Translations under genes and position numbers: made by a program
Assembly: GCA_016184205.1 (NCBI GenBank)
Contig: JACPDD010000012.1
Span: forward strand, 1-11,580
Direction of reading: 5' to 3'
DNA: 11,580 nucleotides
Source of the DNA: Candidatus Levyibacteriota bacterium
GTDB taxonomy: Bacteria; Patescibacteriota; Microgenomatia; Levybacterales; UBA12049
In this document: piece after piece, positions 1-7,137 of the stretch
How positions within the stretch are numbered: the first letter of the stretch is position 1
How the letters are laid out: every line of letters begins with the position of its first letter
Notes under the pieces: generated by a model
What the model was told of the DNA's origin: nothing
Databases searched by the model: none
What the model saw: the letters and a program-made list of their open reading frames with translations, nothing else

Positions 1-9
1 GGCTTCAAT

Positions 10-3000
10 ATGAAATTATTTAAATTTATAAGAGACAACATTCTTTTTATCGCCACGTTATTTCTTCTTTCATTCATCCCTCTTTATCCTAAAATCCCAA
101 TTGTAGATGTGCAGAACACATGGGTATATGTAAGACTTGAAGATTTTGTAGTGCTTATCTCTTTGGGAATATGGGTATATTTATTTATAAAGAAAAAAGT
201 AAGCCTTAGGACTCCCCTTACTATTCCTATGCTGGCATTTTGGATTGCTGGAGGAATAGCAACTTTAAATGGCGTGATGATACTTTTTCCAATGCTTTCA
301 AATGTCTTTGCCAATGTTGGGTTTTTAAGTTACCTAAGAAGAATTGAGTACATGTCTCTATTTTTCATAGCATACTTTGGTTTTAGAGAAAGAAGGTTTC
401 TGCCATATGTTTGTGCAACCTTAGTCATTACTCTGCTTCTTATAGTCGGTTACGGATTTGGACAGAAATTTCTGGGACTGCCTGCATACCTTACTATGAA
501 TGAAGAATTTGCTAAAGGAATTCCAATACAACTGTCAGGGCTGTCAAGAATTCCCTCAACATTCGCAGGACATTATGACTTGGCCGCGTATTTGGTTTTG
601 ATAATTCCCATAGTTGTTAGCTTGGTTTTTGGGGTCAAAAATTGGCTAATAAAAATCCTACTTTTAGGTTCTGCAGCTTTAGGCTTTGTACTTCTTTCTA
701 TGACAGTATCGCGTGTTTCCTTTTTTGTTATTATGGCATCCTTAGCGCTACTTTTGATTTTGCAGAGAAAAAAAATTATTCTTCTGTCTTTTATTGCTCT
801 TTTTTTGTTAGTTCTTGCTGTTTCTCCAAGGCTTGTTGAAAGGTTTCAGAGCACGGTATCAGAAGTAGAGGTTCTTGTAGATGCAAAAACCGGCCAGGCA
901 CTTGGTCAGGTTAAACTGGTACCAAAAGCTAATTTTAAAGATAAGGTAGTCGTATACGACTTTATTGATACTAAAATTGCGAGTAGATCATCGGTAATAA
1001 TTAGCTATGAGGAACTACCGGATAATCTTAATCTTGTTGTTGAACCGAACGCTTCAACAGGAGAAACCCTGCCTCAGGGAACAAGTTATATAAATTTATC
1101 TTTGTCACCAGTTCTTCGAAAATCAGACAGGTACATTTATGAAAGGAATAAGGATAGTAAGGATCCCCGCGCCGGACAAGCGCAAATGTACGTAGGAGAT
1201 TTTCTTACAAAAAAAGCCAGGGCTTATGATCTTTCTTTTACCACAAGGTTCCAGGGTGAATGGCCTAAGACGTTTATGGCATTTGAAAGGAACATCTTTT
1301 TGGGCAGTGGTTTTGGTTCTGTAAGTCTTGCGGTTGACAATGATTATCTAAGACTACTAGGTGAGACCGGACTGCTTGGATTCGCGTCATTTATATTTAT
1401 ATTTTTGACTATTTTCGTTTATATCAAAAAACTGCTTCCAAAAATTGATTCAAAGCTTGCTCGTAGTTTCATTTTGGGGTTTGTGGCAGGAACATTTGGA
1501 CTTGCGCTCAACGCTGTTCTTATTGATGTTTTTGAAGCATCTAAAATTGCTTTTTCTTATTGGCTTTTGACGGGCATTGTCCTTGCGCTTTTATCTTCAT
1601 ATAAAGATAGCTACATAGATGTTTACAGAGAAATTAGAAAGATGGTTGCTTCTTCTTCTGCAATTTTATTCTATATATTTATTGCAACTTTTACATTCTT
1701 TTCCTCTATGGTGACTTACTATTTTGCCGGAGATGATTTTACTTGGCTTAGATGGGCAGCCGACTGTAACGGTTGCTCTGCGTTTTCTACCATAGTCAAC
1801 CATTTTACACAAGCGGATGGTTTCTTTTTCAGACCAGGAACAAAAATCTATTTTGACATAATGTATCAAGCTTTTTGGCTCAATCAGACAGCTTACCATT
1901 TCGTTTCAATATTTCTCCATTCTATTGTTATCGCATTGATATTTTTAGTTTCTAAAAAACTGTTGAAAAACATTGCGCTTTCAGCGTCCGTCGCATTTCT
2001 ATTTCTGATTTTAAGCGGGTACTCAGAAGCTGTTTTCTGGATCTCAGCTACGGGATTTCTCTTTAATGCGATTTTTGCCTTTGCGGCAATTCTTGCGTTT
2101 TCCTATTGGAAAGAACAAGGGAAAAGGGTTTCTCTTCTGTTGACAACTCTCTTTGTCTCTCTAAGTCTGCTCTTTCATGAAATAGGAGTGATTGTCCCCT
2201 TCCTCATAATTGCTTATGATTTAGTTTTTTCCGAAGGCCGCTTAATATCGCTTTCAAAAAAAGCCCACTATCTTGTTGTTTTGTTCCCTCTGCTTCCTTA
2301 TGTAGCTCTTCGTTATATGGCAGGAAGTCATTGGTTAAGCGGAGACTATAGCTACAGTCTTGTCAAATTGCCATTTAATTTCATAGGTAATCTTTTTGGC
2401 TACTTCATGCTCACAGCCTTCGGCCCAACCACCCTACCTCTGTATGAAAAACTTAGAGACGTCCTAAGATCAAATCTTGCAGTCGCATTTGTTGGGGGAC
2501 TTGTAGTAATTTCGCTCGTTGTATTTTTATTCCGACTAACAGCTGGGAAACTTGATTATTCTAAAATGCGGGTAATAATTTTCTCCGCGCTATTTTTTGT
2601 TTTGTCACTGCTACCCTTTTTAGGATTGGGGAATATTTCCTCCCGCTATAGTTATCTTGCCACGTTTGGATTCTGTATTCTTTTTGTAGTCTTTGTTAAG
2701 AAATTTTATGAATATTTATCAAGTAGCGGAAAGATTACCGCGGGTGCCATTTTGGTGGTCACTTTAATAATCTTTTCTTCGGCTCACTTATTCCAATTGC
2801 AAAAAGCAAATAGCGACTGGAGAACTGCGGGAAGAAAAACTCAAAATATCCTAGTCAGTCTGGGATACATATATGCCCATTATGACTCAGAAGATACGGA
2901 AGCGCTTTACTTCATAAATATACCAACCAAGAGCCAAGACGCCTGGATATTCCCTGTTGGTTTTTCCGATGCTCTGTGGTTGGTGTTTAAGGAAGACAGT

Positions 3001-3150
3001 TATAGGGCGCATCAGGTGGGAACTGCACAGGAAGCATTTAATTTAATGGGAGGCACCATAAATGGAAGAGTTTTTGAATTTGATTCCAACGGTAAGCTAA
3101 TAGAACTTATAAAGACACGCTCCGGTGAGATTTTACCAGAAGGTCAGTAG
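10..3150 (+). CDS. Fusion membrane protein: O-antigen ligase/polymerase module + GT-C (TMTC/PMT-like) glycosyltransferase module
   Basis: A 1046-residue polytopic membrane protein with two modules. Residues 1-540 look like the O-antigen ligase/Wzy_C superfamily: about ten hydrophobic helices, HYDLAAYLVLIIP (188-200), TVSRVSFF (232-239), a long polar extracytoplasmic loop (about 277-425), then FLGSGFGS (430-437) and DNDYLRLLGETGLLGF (443-458), the usual post-loop signature. From about 545 a second set of helices begins with AGDDFTW (573-579; the Asp pair is the likely GT-C catalytic/metal site), FFRPGTKIY (606-614), YHFVSIFLH (629-637) and EAVFWIS (673-679), resembling TMTC/PMT-type GT-C enzymes that use polyprenyl-phosphate sugars. 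It ends in a soluble tail (about 930-1046) without TPRs. I infer that it attaches or polymerises glycan outside the membrane and also adds a sugar. No stop or frameshift separates the modules. The frame is open to the window edge, so a start further upstream cannot be excluded, but MKLFKF before the first helix looks natural. Confidence 0.85.
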   Translation: MKLFKFIRDNILFIATLFLLSFIPLYPKIPIVDVQNTWVYVRLEDFVVLISLGIWVYLFIKKKVSLRTPLTIPMLAFWIAGGIATLNGVMILFPMLSNVFANVGFLSYLRRIEYMSLFFIAYFGFRERRFLPYVCATLVITLLLIVGYGFGQKFLGLPAYLTMNEEFAKGIPIQLSGLSRIPSTFAGHYDLAAYLVLIIPIVVSLVFGVKNWLIKILLLGSAALGFVLLSMTVSRVSFFVIMASLALLLILQRKKIILLSFIALFLLVLAVSPRLVERFQSTVSEVEVLVDAKTGQALGQVKLVPKANFKDKVVVYDFIDTKIASRSSVIISYEELPDNLNLVVEPNASTGETLPQGTSYINLSLSPVLRKSDRYIYERNKDSKDPRAGQAQMYVGDFLTKKARAYDLSFTTRFQGEWPKTFMAFERNIFLGSGFGSVSLAVDNDYLRLLGETGLLGFASFIFIFLTIFVYIKKLLPKIDSKLARSFILGFVAGTFGLALNAVLIDVFEASKIAFSYWLLTGIVLALLSSYKDSYIDVYREIRKMVASSSAILFYIFIATFTFFSSMVTYYFAGDDFTWLRWAADCNGCSAFSTIVNHFTQADGFFFRPGTKIYFDIMYQAFWLNQTAYHFVSIFLHSIVIALIFLVSKKLLKNIALSASVAFLFLILSGYSEAVFWISATGFLFNAIFAFAAILAFSYWKEQGKRVSLLLTTLFVSLSLLFHEIGVIVPFLIIAYDLVFSEGRLISLSKKAHYLVVLFPLLPYVALRYMAGSHWLSGDYSYSLVKLPFNFIGNLFGYFMLTAFGPTTLPLYEKLRDVLRSNLAVAFVGGLVVISLVVFLFRLTAGKLDYSKMRVIIFSALFFVLSLLPFLGLGNISSRYSYLATFGFCILFVVFVKKFYEYLSSSGKITAGAILVVTLIIFSSAHLFQLQKANSDWRTAGRKTQNILVSLGYIYAHYDSEDTEALYFINIPTKSQDAWIFPVGFSDALWLVFKEDSYRAHQVGTAQEAFNLMGGTINGRVFEFDSNGKLIELIKTRSGEILPEGQ

Positions 3151-3192
3151 CCTCCTTGCTAAGAAGTACTCCAAAGGACTAAAATAAAAGAA

Positions 3193-4647
3193 GTGAAGAA
3201 ACTTGAGATAATCGCGCTCTTTTCAATTATCTTAGGAGCTTTTGCACTCAGGCTTTATAAATTTAACGCCCCGATTGGAGATTGGCATTCATGGCGTCAA
3301 ACTGATACTTCGGCAGTTTCAAGAAATTTTGTCAAGGATGGTTTTGACGTTCTTCATCCTAAGTTTGACGATCTTTCCATGGGAGTTTCTCTTAAAGATA
3401 ACCCACAGGGATACCGCTTTGTAGAGTTTCCCATTTACAATACTGCCCAGGCCGCACTTTTTAAATATCTAGGGGGTTTTACAATTGAACAGTGGGGAAG
3501 GCTCGTAACTATATTTTCATCGCTTGCATCAATAGTTTTTATTTACCTTCTTGTAAAAAAGCATGTAGGCAAGGCTGCTGCGCTTTTTGCGGCTTTTTTC
3601 TTTGCAGCTTTGCCCTACAACATTTATTTCGGAAGGGTAATTTTGCCCGACCCTTCCATGGTAATGGCCATTTTAGGAGGAATATACTTTTTTGACCTAT
3701 GGGTTGAGACGGCAAAGCTCAGAATTTACAGCTGGAAGTTTATTTTGGCTGTAGTCTTTACCGCATCTTCTTTTCTGCTTAAGCCTTTTGCGCTCTTTTT
3801 TACCCTTCCAATGTTTTATCTTGCTTTTAATAAATTTGGTATAACTTTTTTTAAAAAATGGCAGCTTTGGGTGTTTTTTATTATTTCGCTTTTTCCTTTA
3901 GGTTTTTGGCAGGTTTGGATGAGGCAGTATTCTGAGGGAATTCCAAGAAACGACTGGCTTCTAAACGGCAACAATATCCGCTTTAAGGGGTCCTTTTTCC
4001 ATTGGCTTTTTGGCCAAAGAATCGGAAAGATTATATTAGGTTACTTTGGTCTTCCTATTGTAGCATTAGGAATTTTAAGAAATATTACTCAGAAAGAAGG
4101 ATGGTTTTCCTTTAGTTTTCTTGCCTCTTCTCTTCTATTTATGAGCGTTGTTGCAACCGGAAATGTTCAGCACGATTATTATCAAATACTAATAATCCCA
4201 ACGCTCTCCATCTTTTTTGGCAAGGGCGCAGACATGATTCTAAGAAACGCAGGCGGAATTTTTAATAGATACATATCTTTGACAACTCTTGTTATCTTTG
4301 TGGGTTTTATGCTTGCGTTCTCCTGGTTTGAAGTAAGGGATTTTTATAATATTCAGCATCCCGAAATTATCCAAGCAGGCAAGACAGTTGATGAAGCGGT
4401 TCCTAAAGACGCAAAAGTATTAGCTCCGTATGGAGGAGACACAACTTTACTTTATTATACGAAAAGGAAAGGATGGCCTGTATTTGACAGATCTTTGCCA
4501 AGATTCATAAAGGAAGGAGCGCAGTATATGGTTTTTGTTAACCCCACGGAACCGGAACTTAACTTTAAGAATTACTTTGTGGTCTTATCCGAGGGAGACA
4601 AATACATCGTATACGATTTAACAAAGCCGCTCAAGCCAATAAAATGA
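3193..4647 (+). CDS. GT-C glycosyltransferase, GT39/ArnT-like
   Basis: A 484-residue integral membrane glycosyltransferase. After a first helix (about 5-23) comes the extracytoplasmic loop GDWHSWRQTDTS (29-40), the family hallmark in which the Asp before the Trp is the likely catalytic base. PYNIYFGRVILPDPSM (141-156) matches the second conserved loop of PMT/ArnT-type enzymes. Several more helices follow to about residue 383, then a short soluble C-terminal domain of about 95 residues. Family members transfer a sugar from a polyprenyl-phosphate carrier to a lipid, glycan or protein outside the membrane; donor and acceptor cannot be read here. The start is GTG: an in-frame TAA at 3160-3162 and no ATG in between leave 3193 as the only plausible start. 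AAAGGA at 3173-3178 is a weak, distant Shine-Dalgarno candidate. The stop overlaps the next start as ATGA, suggesting translational coupling. Confidence 0.85.
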   Translation: MKKLEIIALFSIILGAFALRLYKFNAPIGDWHSWRQTDTSAVSRNFVKDGFDVLHPKFDDLSMGVSLKDNPQGYRFVEFPIYNTAQAALFKYLGGFTIEQWGRLVTIFSSLASIVFIYLLVKKHVGKAAALFAAFFFAALPYNIYFGRVILPDPSMVMAILGGIYFFDLWVETAKLRIYSWKFILAVVFTASSFLLKPFALFFTLPMFYLAFNKFGITFFKKWQLWVFFIISLFPLGFWQVWMRQYSEGIPRNDWLLNGNNIRFKGSFFHWLFGQRIGKIILGYFGLPIVALGILRNITQKEGWFSFSFLASSLLFMSVVATGNVQHDYYQILIIPTLSIFFGKGADMILRNAGGIFNRYISLTTLVIFVGFMLAFSWFEVRDFYNIQHPEIIQAGKTVDEAVPKDAKVLAPYGGDTTLLYYTKRKGWPVFDRSLPRFIKEGAQYMVFVNPTEPELNFKNYFVVLSEGDKYIVYDLTKPLKPIK

Positions 4648-5834
4648 AGATTCTAATTGTTTCATCATTTCTTCCCTATCCTCTGCATTCAGGCGGACAT
4701 GTGCGGTTATACAATTTAATGGCAAGGCTTTCAAAGCATCATGACATAACTTTAATTTGCGAGAAAAGGGCAAGCCAAAGGAGGGAAGACGTAGAGGAAG
4801 TTTCTAAAATCTGCAAGGAGGTAGTCGCAGTTCCTCGGCGTAAGCAGTGGTCGGCGGGAAATATTTTAAAAACAGGACTGTCCACAAACTCATTTCTCAT
4901 AACAGGCCATACCAACGAAGAACTAAAAACTAATATCAAAAAACTAATATCTAAGGAAAGCTTTGATCTTATACACGTTGAAACTTCATATGTATTCCAA
5001 AATTTACCTTCAAATATAGCAGTTCCTGTTGTTTTAGCAGAGCACAATCTTGAATATATAGTTTACAGAAGATTTGCCGAAAATGCGCCCCTTCCCCTTA
5101 GGCCACTTATATATCTTGATACTCTAAAGCTTGAAAAGCAGGAGAAAGGCTTCTGGAAGAAAGCAAATAAGCTTATTGCAGTCTCGCAGGAGGAGGGAAG
5201 AGAGATGAATGCCGACGCGGTGATTCCTAATGGAGTTGATACAAAGCATTATTACCCAAGCAGCGAAGAGCGAAGATCGAAGAGCGAAGAGCGAATTTTG
5301 TTTATTGGAGATTTTAAATGGCTGCAGAATAGAGACTCCGCGCAGTTTATTCTAAAGTCAATATGGCCCAAACTAAATGGCAAATGGCAAATGGCAAATG
5401 GCAAATTGACCTTATGGATAGTAGGAAGAAAAATTCCTGACTATATTAAACAGATGGGAGGGGAAAATGTTATCTTTGATGAGAATTCTCCGTCTGACAC
5501 ATATGAAATTTATAAAAAGAGCAAGGTGCTTCTTGCTCCCATAAGAATTGGAGGAGGAACGAGTTTTAAAATATTAGAAGCTATGGCAAGCGGAGTTCCT
5601 GTTGTCACAACAGAGCTTGGAAATGTGGGAATTAATGCAGCAGCCGGAGAGTCAATTCTTATTGCAAAAACAGACATTGAATTTGCTAAGGCAGTGGTAA
5701 GCTTAATGGAAGATAAACCTCTTTATGAAAAAATTTCAAAAAATGCTAGGATTTTAATTGAGAAAAATTATGATTGGGATATAATTGTTGAGAAACTTGA
5801 AAAAGTTTACGTTTCGCTAGTCGCTAGTCGCTAG
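4644..5834 (+). CDS. Glycosyltransferase, GT4 family (GT-B fold)
   Basis: A 396-residue cytoplasmic GT-B enzyme. The N-terminal Rossmann domain begins MKILIVSSFLPYPLHSGGHV (1-20), a donor-side loop typical of the GT4 subgroup near the PEP-CTERM/EpsH-associated sugar transferases; AEHNLEY (132-138) is the usual acceptor-side histidine motif. The C-terminal nucleotide-sugar domain starts at ILFIGDF (218-224) and contains RIGGGTSFKILEAMASG (301-317), which holds the Glu of the second half of the E-x7-E motif; the first Glu is replaced in this subgroup by the GGGT loop. The start overlaps the preceding stop (ATGA). Oddities: heptamer repeats encode residues 207-217 (the interdomain linker) and 245-254, and the last six residues plus stop are themselves encoded by a 7-base repeat. 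Donor sugar is unknown. Confidence 0.87.
   Translation: MKILIVSSFLPYPLHSGGHVRLYNLMARLSKHHDITLICEKRASQRREDVEEVSKICKEVVAVPRRKQWSAGNILKTGLSTNSFLITGHTNEELKTNIKKLISKESFDLIHVETSYVFQNLPSNIAVPVVLAEHNLEYIVYRRFAENAPLPLRPLIYLDTLKLEKQEKGFWKKANKLIAVSQEEGREMNADAVIPNGVDTKHYYPSSEERRSKSEERILFIGDFKWLQNRDSAQFILKSIWPKLNGKWQMANGKLTLWIVGRKIPDYIKQMGGENVIFDENSPSDTYEIYKKSKVLLAPIRIGGGTSFKILEAMASGVPVVTTELGNVGINAAAGESILIAKTDIEFAKAVVSLMEDKPLYEKISKNARILIEKNYDWDIIVEKLEKVYVSLVASR
5263..5295 (+). repeat. Heptanucleotide tandem repeat GCGAAGA, 4.7 copies, in coding sequence
   Basis: Units of GCGAAGA run head to tail; one unit begins with T in place of G. The array encodes a charged peptide with a 7-residue period (SEERRSK then SEER), at residues 207-217 of the GT4 enzyme, just after PNGVD and before the first strand of the C-terminal domain, that is, in the interdomain linker. 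Confidence 0.95.
5375..5406 (+). repeat. Heptanucleotide tandem repeat AAATGGC, 4.6 copies, in coding sequence
   Basis: Four perfect AAATGGC units plus four bases. It encodes NGKWQMA followed by NGK (residues 245-254 of the same GT4 enzyme), between a helix and the strand LTLWIVG of the C-terminal Rossmann domain, so probably a surface loop. Confidence 0.95.
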
Positions 5835-5847
5835 TCGCTAGTCGCTA
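5814..5847 (+). repeat. Heptanucleotide tandem repeat TCGCTAG, 4.9 copies, at a gene junction
   Basis: Four perfect TCGCTAG units plus TCGCTA. The first three units encode the last six residues (SLVASR) and TAG stop of the GT4 gene; the rest fills most of the 18-base space to the GT2 start at 5853. Since 7 is not a multiple of 3 and each unit contains CTAG, the array carries TAG in all three frames of both strands. Confidence 0.97.
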
Positions 5848-5852
5848 TATTT

Positions 5853-6746
5853 ATGGATTTATCAGTAATTATTGTAAGCTTCAACACAGAAGAATTTTTA
5901 AGAAAACTACTAAAATCCATCAAGGAAAATATTGGCTCGGAAGTCGCATATGAGGTAGTTGTTGTTGATAATGCCTCTTCGGATGGATCCGCACAGATGC
6001 TTACGAAAGAATTTCCAAAAGTAAAGCTTGTTGCAAATAAGGACAACAAAGGATTTTCTGCGGCAAATAATCAAGGAATAAAAAAGACTGAAAAAAGCCG
6101 CTACATTTTGTTTTTAAACCCTGACACTTTTTTGAAAAAGGGAACAATTGAGAAGATGACCCGTTTTATGGACGAAAACAGAGATGCAGGCGCTTCAACT
6201 TGTAAGGTTGTCATGCCAAATGGGGAAATAGATGACGCAACCCACAGGGGATTTCCAACCCCCTGGAATGCATTCACACATTTTTCCGGTATATCAAAAA
6301 TCTTTCCTAAGTCAACATTTTTAAACGGATATTATTTGGGCTGGAAAAATATAGACCAAGTTCATCAGATAGATGCGTTGTCAGGAGCTTTCATGCTGGT
6401 AAGAAGGGAAGCAGGAGAAGATGTAGGGTGGTGGGATGAGGATTATTTTTTCTACGGAGAAGACATAGATTTTTGTTTCATGCTAAAACAAAAGGGCTGG
6501 AAAATTTATTATGTACCTACAGTTTCTATACTCCATCATAAAGGTGTGTCAAGCGGAATTAAAAAAATCTCAAAAGAAAAATCTACTGCCACACGGGAAA
6601 CAAAGATAAGAATTACAAAATCAAGATTTGCAGCAATGAAAATATTCTACAGAAAGCACTATGCTAACAAATATCCAAAGTTTATAGCGGGCCTTGTGAC
6701 TATAGGGATTAACGCGAAATTGTGGTACTCTCTAAAAAGAATATGA
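5853..6746 (+). CDS. Glycosyltransferase, GT2 family (rhamnosyltransferase/WbbL-like)
   Basis: A 297-residue GT-A enzyme. It opens MDLSVIIVSFN (1-11), followed by VVVDNASSDGS (36-46), DNKGFSAANNQG (64-75), the metal-binding NPD at 89-91 (DxD equivalent), DALSGAFMLVRR (174-185), and WWDEDYFFYGEDIDF (193-207) with the ED pair expected to hold the catalytic base, then ILHHKG (226-231). This arrangement is characteristic of the WbbL/rhamnosyltransferase-like branch, cytoplasmic enzymes adding a deoxyhexose or hexose to a lipid-linked glycan. No rhamnose synthesis genes are present in the window, so the donor is uncertain. The ATG lies 18 bases after the previous stop, in DNA made largely of TCGCTAG repeats, and has no recognisable ribosome binding site. 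The stop overlaps the next gene as ATGA. Confidence 0.88.
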   Translation: MDLSVIIVSFNTEEFLRKLLKSIKENIGSEVAYEVVVVDNASSDGSAQMLTKEFPKVKLVANKDNKGFSAANNQGIKKTEKSRYILFLNPDTFLKKGTIEKMTRFMDENRDAGASTCKVVMPNGEIDDATHRGFPTPWNAFTHFSGISKIFPKSTFLNGYYLGWKNIDQVHQIDALSGAFMLVRREAGEDVGWWDEDYFFYGEDIDFCFMLKQKGWKIYYVPTVSILHHKGVSSGIKKISKEKSTATRETKIRITKSRFAAMKIFYRKHYANKYPKFIAGLVTIGINAKLWYSLKRI

Positions 6747-7111
6747 TGGATTTGATTCGTAAAATTAATTTCCAGGACAAGATTGTAAGGCTGGCCATTG
6801 CCTTTATTTTAATAGTCTTTGGAGCGTGGGAAGTGCTTGTTCCTGCCTATTGGGCCGTGTTTGTGCCGGAATTTGCAACAGCGATTTTTAATCCCCTTTT
6901 TGCAACAAGAATTCATGGATTGGCACTTTTTGTTTTAGGAGCACTTCTTATTAGTGGATACAGAAAAAACCTGGTTTCACTTGCGTCTTCGCTGGTGCTT
7001 TTAAGTGTTGTTGTTTCCGTTTTTATGTATTCTGGGTTTTCCGACCTTCTTGTGCGCGATATTGTAATTTTCCTATGTTCCCTCTCTCTCCTCTTTGAGA
7101 AGAAGGAGTAG
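6743..7111 (+). CDS. Small four-helix membrane protein, DoxX-like
   Basis: A 122-residue integral membrane protein. Four hydrophobic segments lie at about 14-31, 57-72, 77-96 and 102-118, with a Pro/aromatic-rich loop after the first (PAYWAVFVPEF, 34-44) and an RD pair (105-106) at the head of the last helix, both reminiscent of the DoxX/DoxD-like family. The match rests on pattern memory only. Biochemical role unknown; DoxX-like proteins are linked to quinone or redox functions in some bacteria, which does not explain placement among glycosyltransferases. I chose ATG 6743, which gives an ATGA overlap with the preceding stop; a GTG at 6722 would add seven residues, and ATG 6746 immediately follows. 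It ends 26 bases before the next gene. Confidence 0.6.
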   Translation: MMDLIRKINFQDKIVRLAIAFILIVFGAWEVLVPAYWAVFVPEFATAIFNPLFATRIHGLALFVLGALLISGYRKNLVSLASSLVLLSVVVSVFMYSGFSDLLVRDIVIFLCSLSLLFEKKE

Positions 7112-7122
7112 GCCTCAAGTCG

Positions 7123-7131
7123 TGCTATAAT
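7123..7131 (+). promoter_or_regulatory. Extended -10 promoter element TGCTATAAT directly before the 7138 ATG
   Basis: A perfect TATAAT (7126-7131) with the extended TGn motif lies in the 26-base gap after the DoxX-like gene. Transcription would start about seven bases after the hexamer, at or next to the A of ATG 7138, giving a leaderless mRNA. There is no good -35 at normal spacing (7103-7108 is AAGGAG), which extended -10 promoters can tolerate. Confidence 0.6.
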
Positions 7132-7137
7132 TACTAC

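Noticed and set aside
1642..3150. Internal ATG (Met545) as a separate gene start for the GT-C half
   Set aside because: There is no stop upstream of it and no ribosome binding site, and the linker reads through smoothly, so a fusion is simpler.
4815..4822. AAGGAGGT, a full anti-Shine-Dalgarno match
   Set aside because: It is in mid-gene with no start codon at suitable distance.
5263..5847. The heptamer arrays as a CRISPR array
   Set aside because: Units are contiguous with no spacers and are far shorter than CRISPR repeats.
5846..5851. TATATT as a -10 for the GT2 gene
   Set aside because: It is so close to ATG 5853 that transcription would start inside the gene, and there is no -35 within the TCGCTAG array.
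7101..7108. AGAAGGAG as a ribosome binding site for ATG 7138
   Set aside because: It is about 29 bases from the ATG, encodes the end of the upstream protein, and would be upstream of the predicted transcript start.
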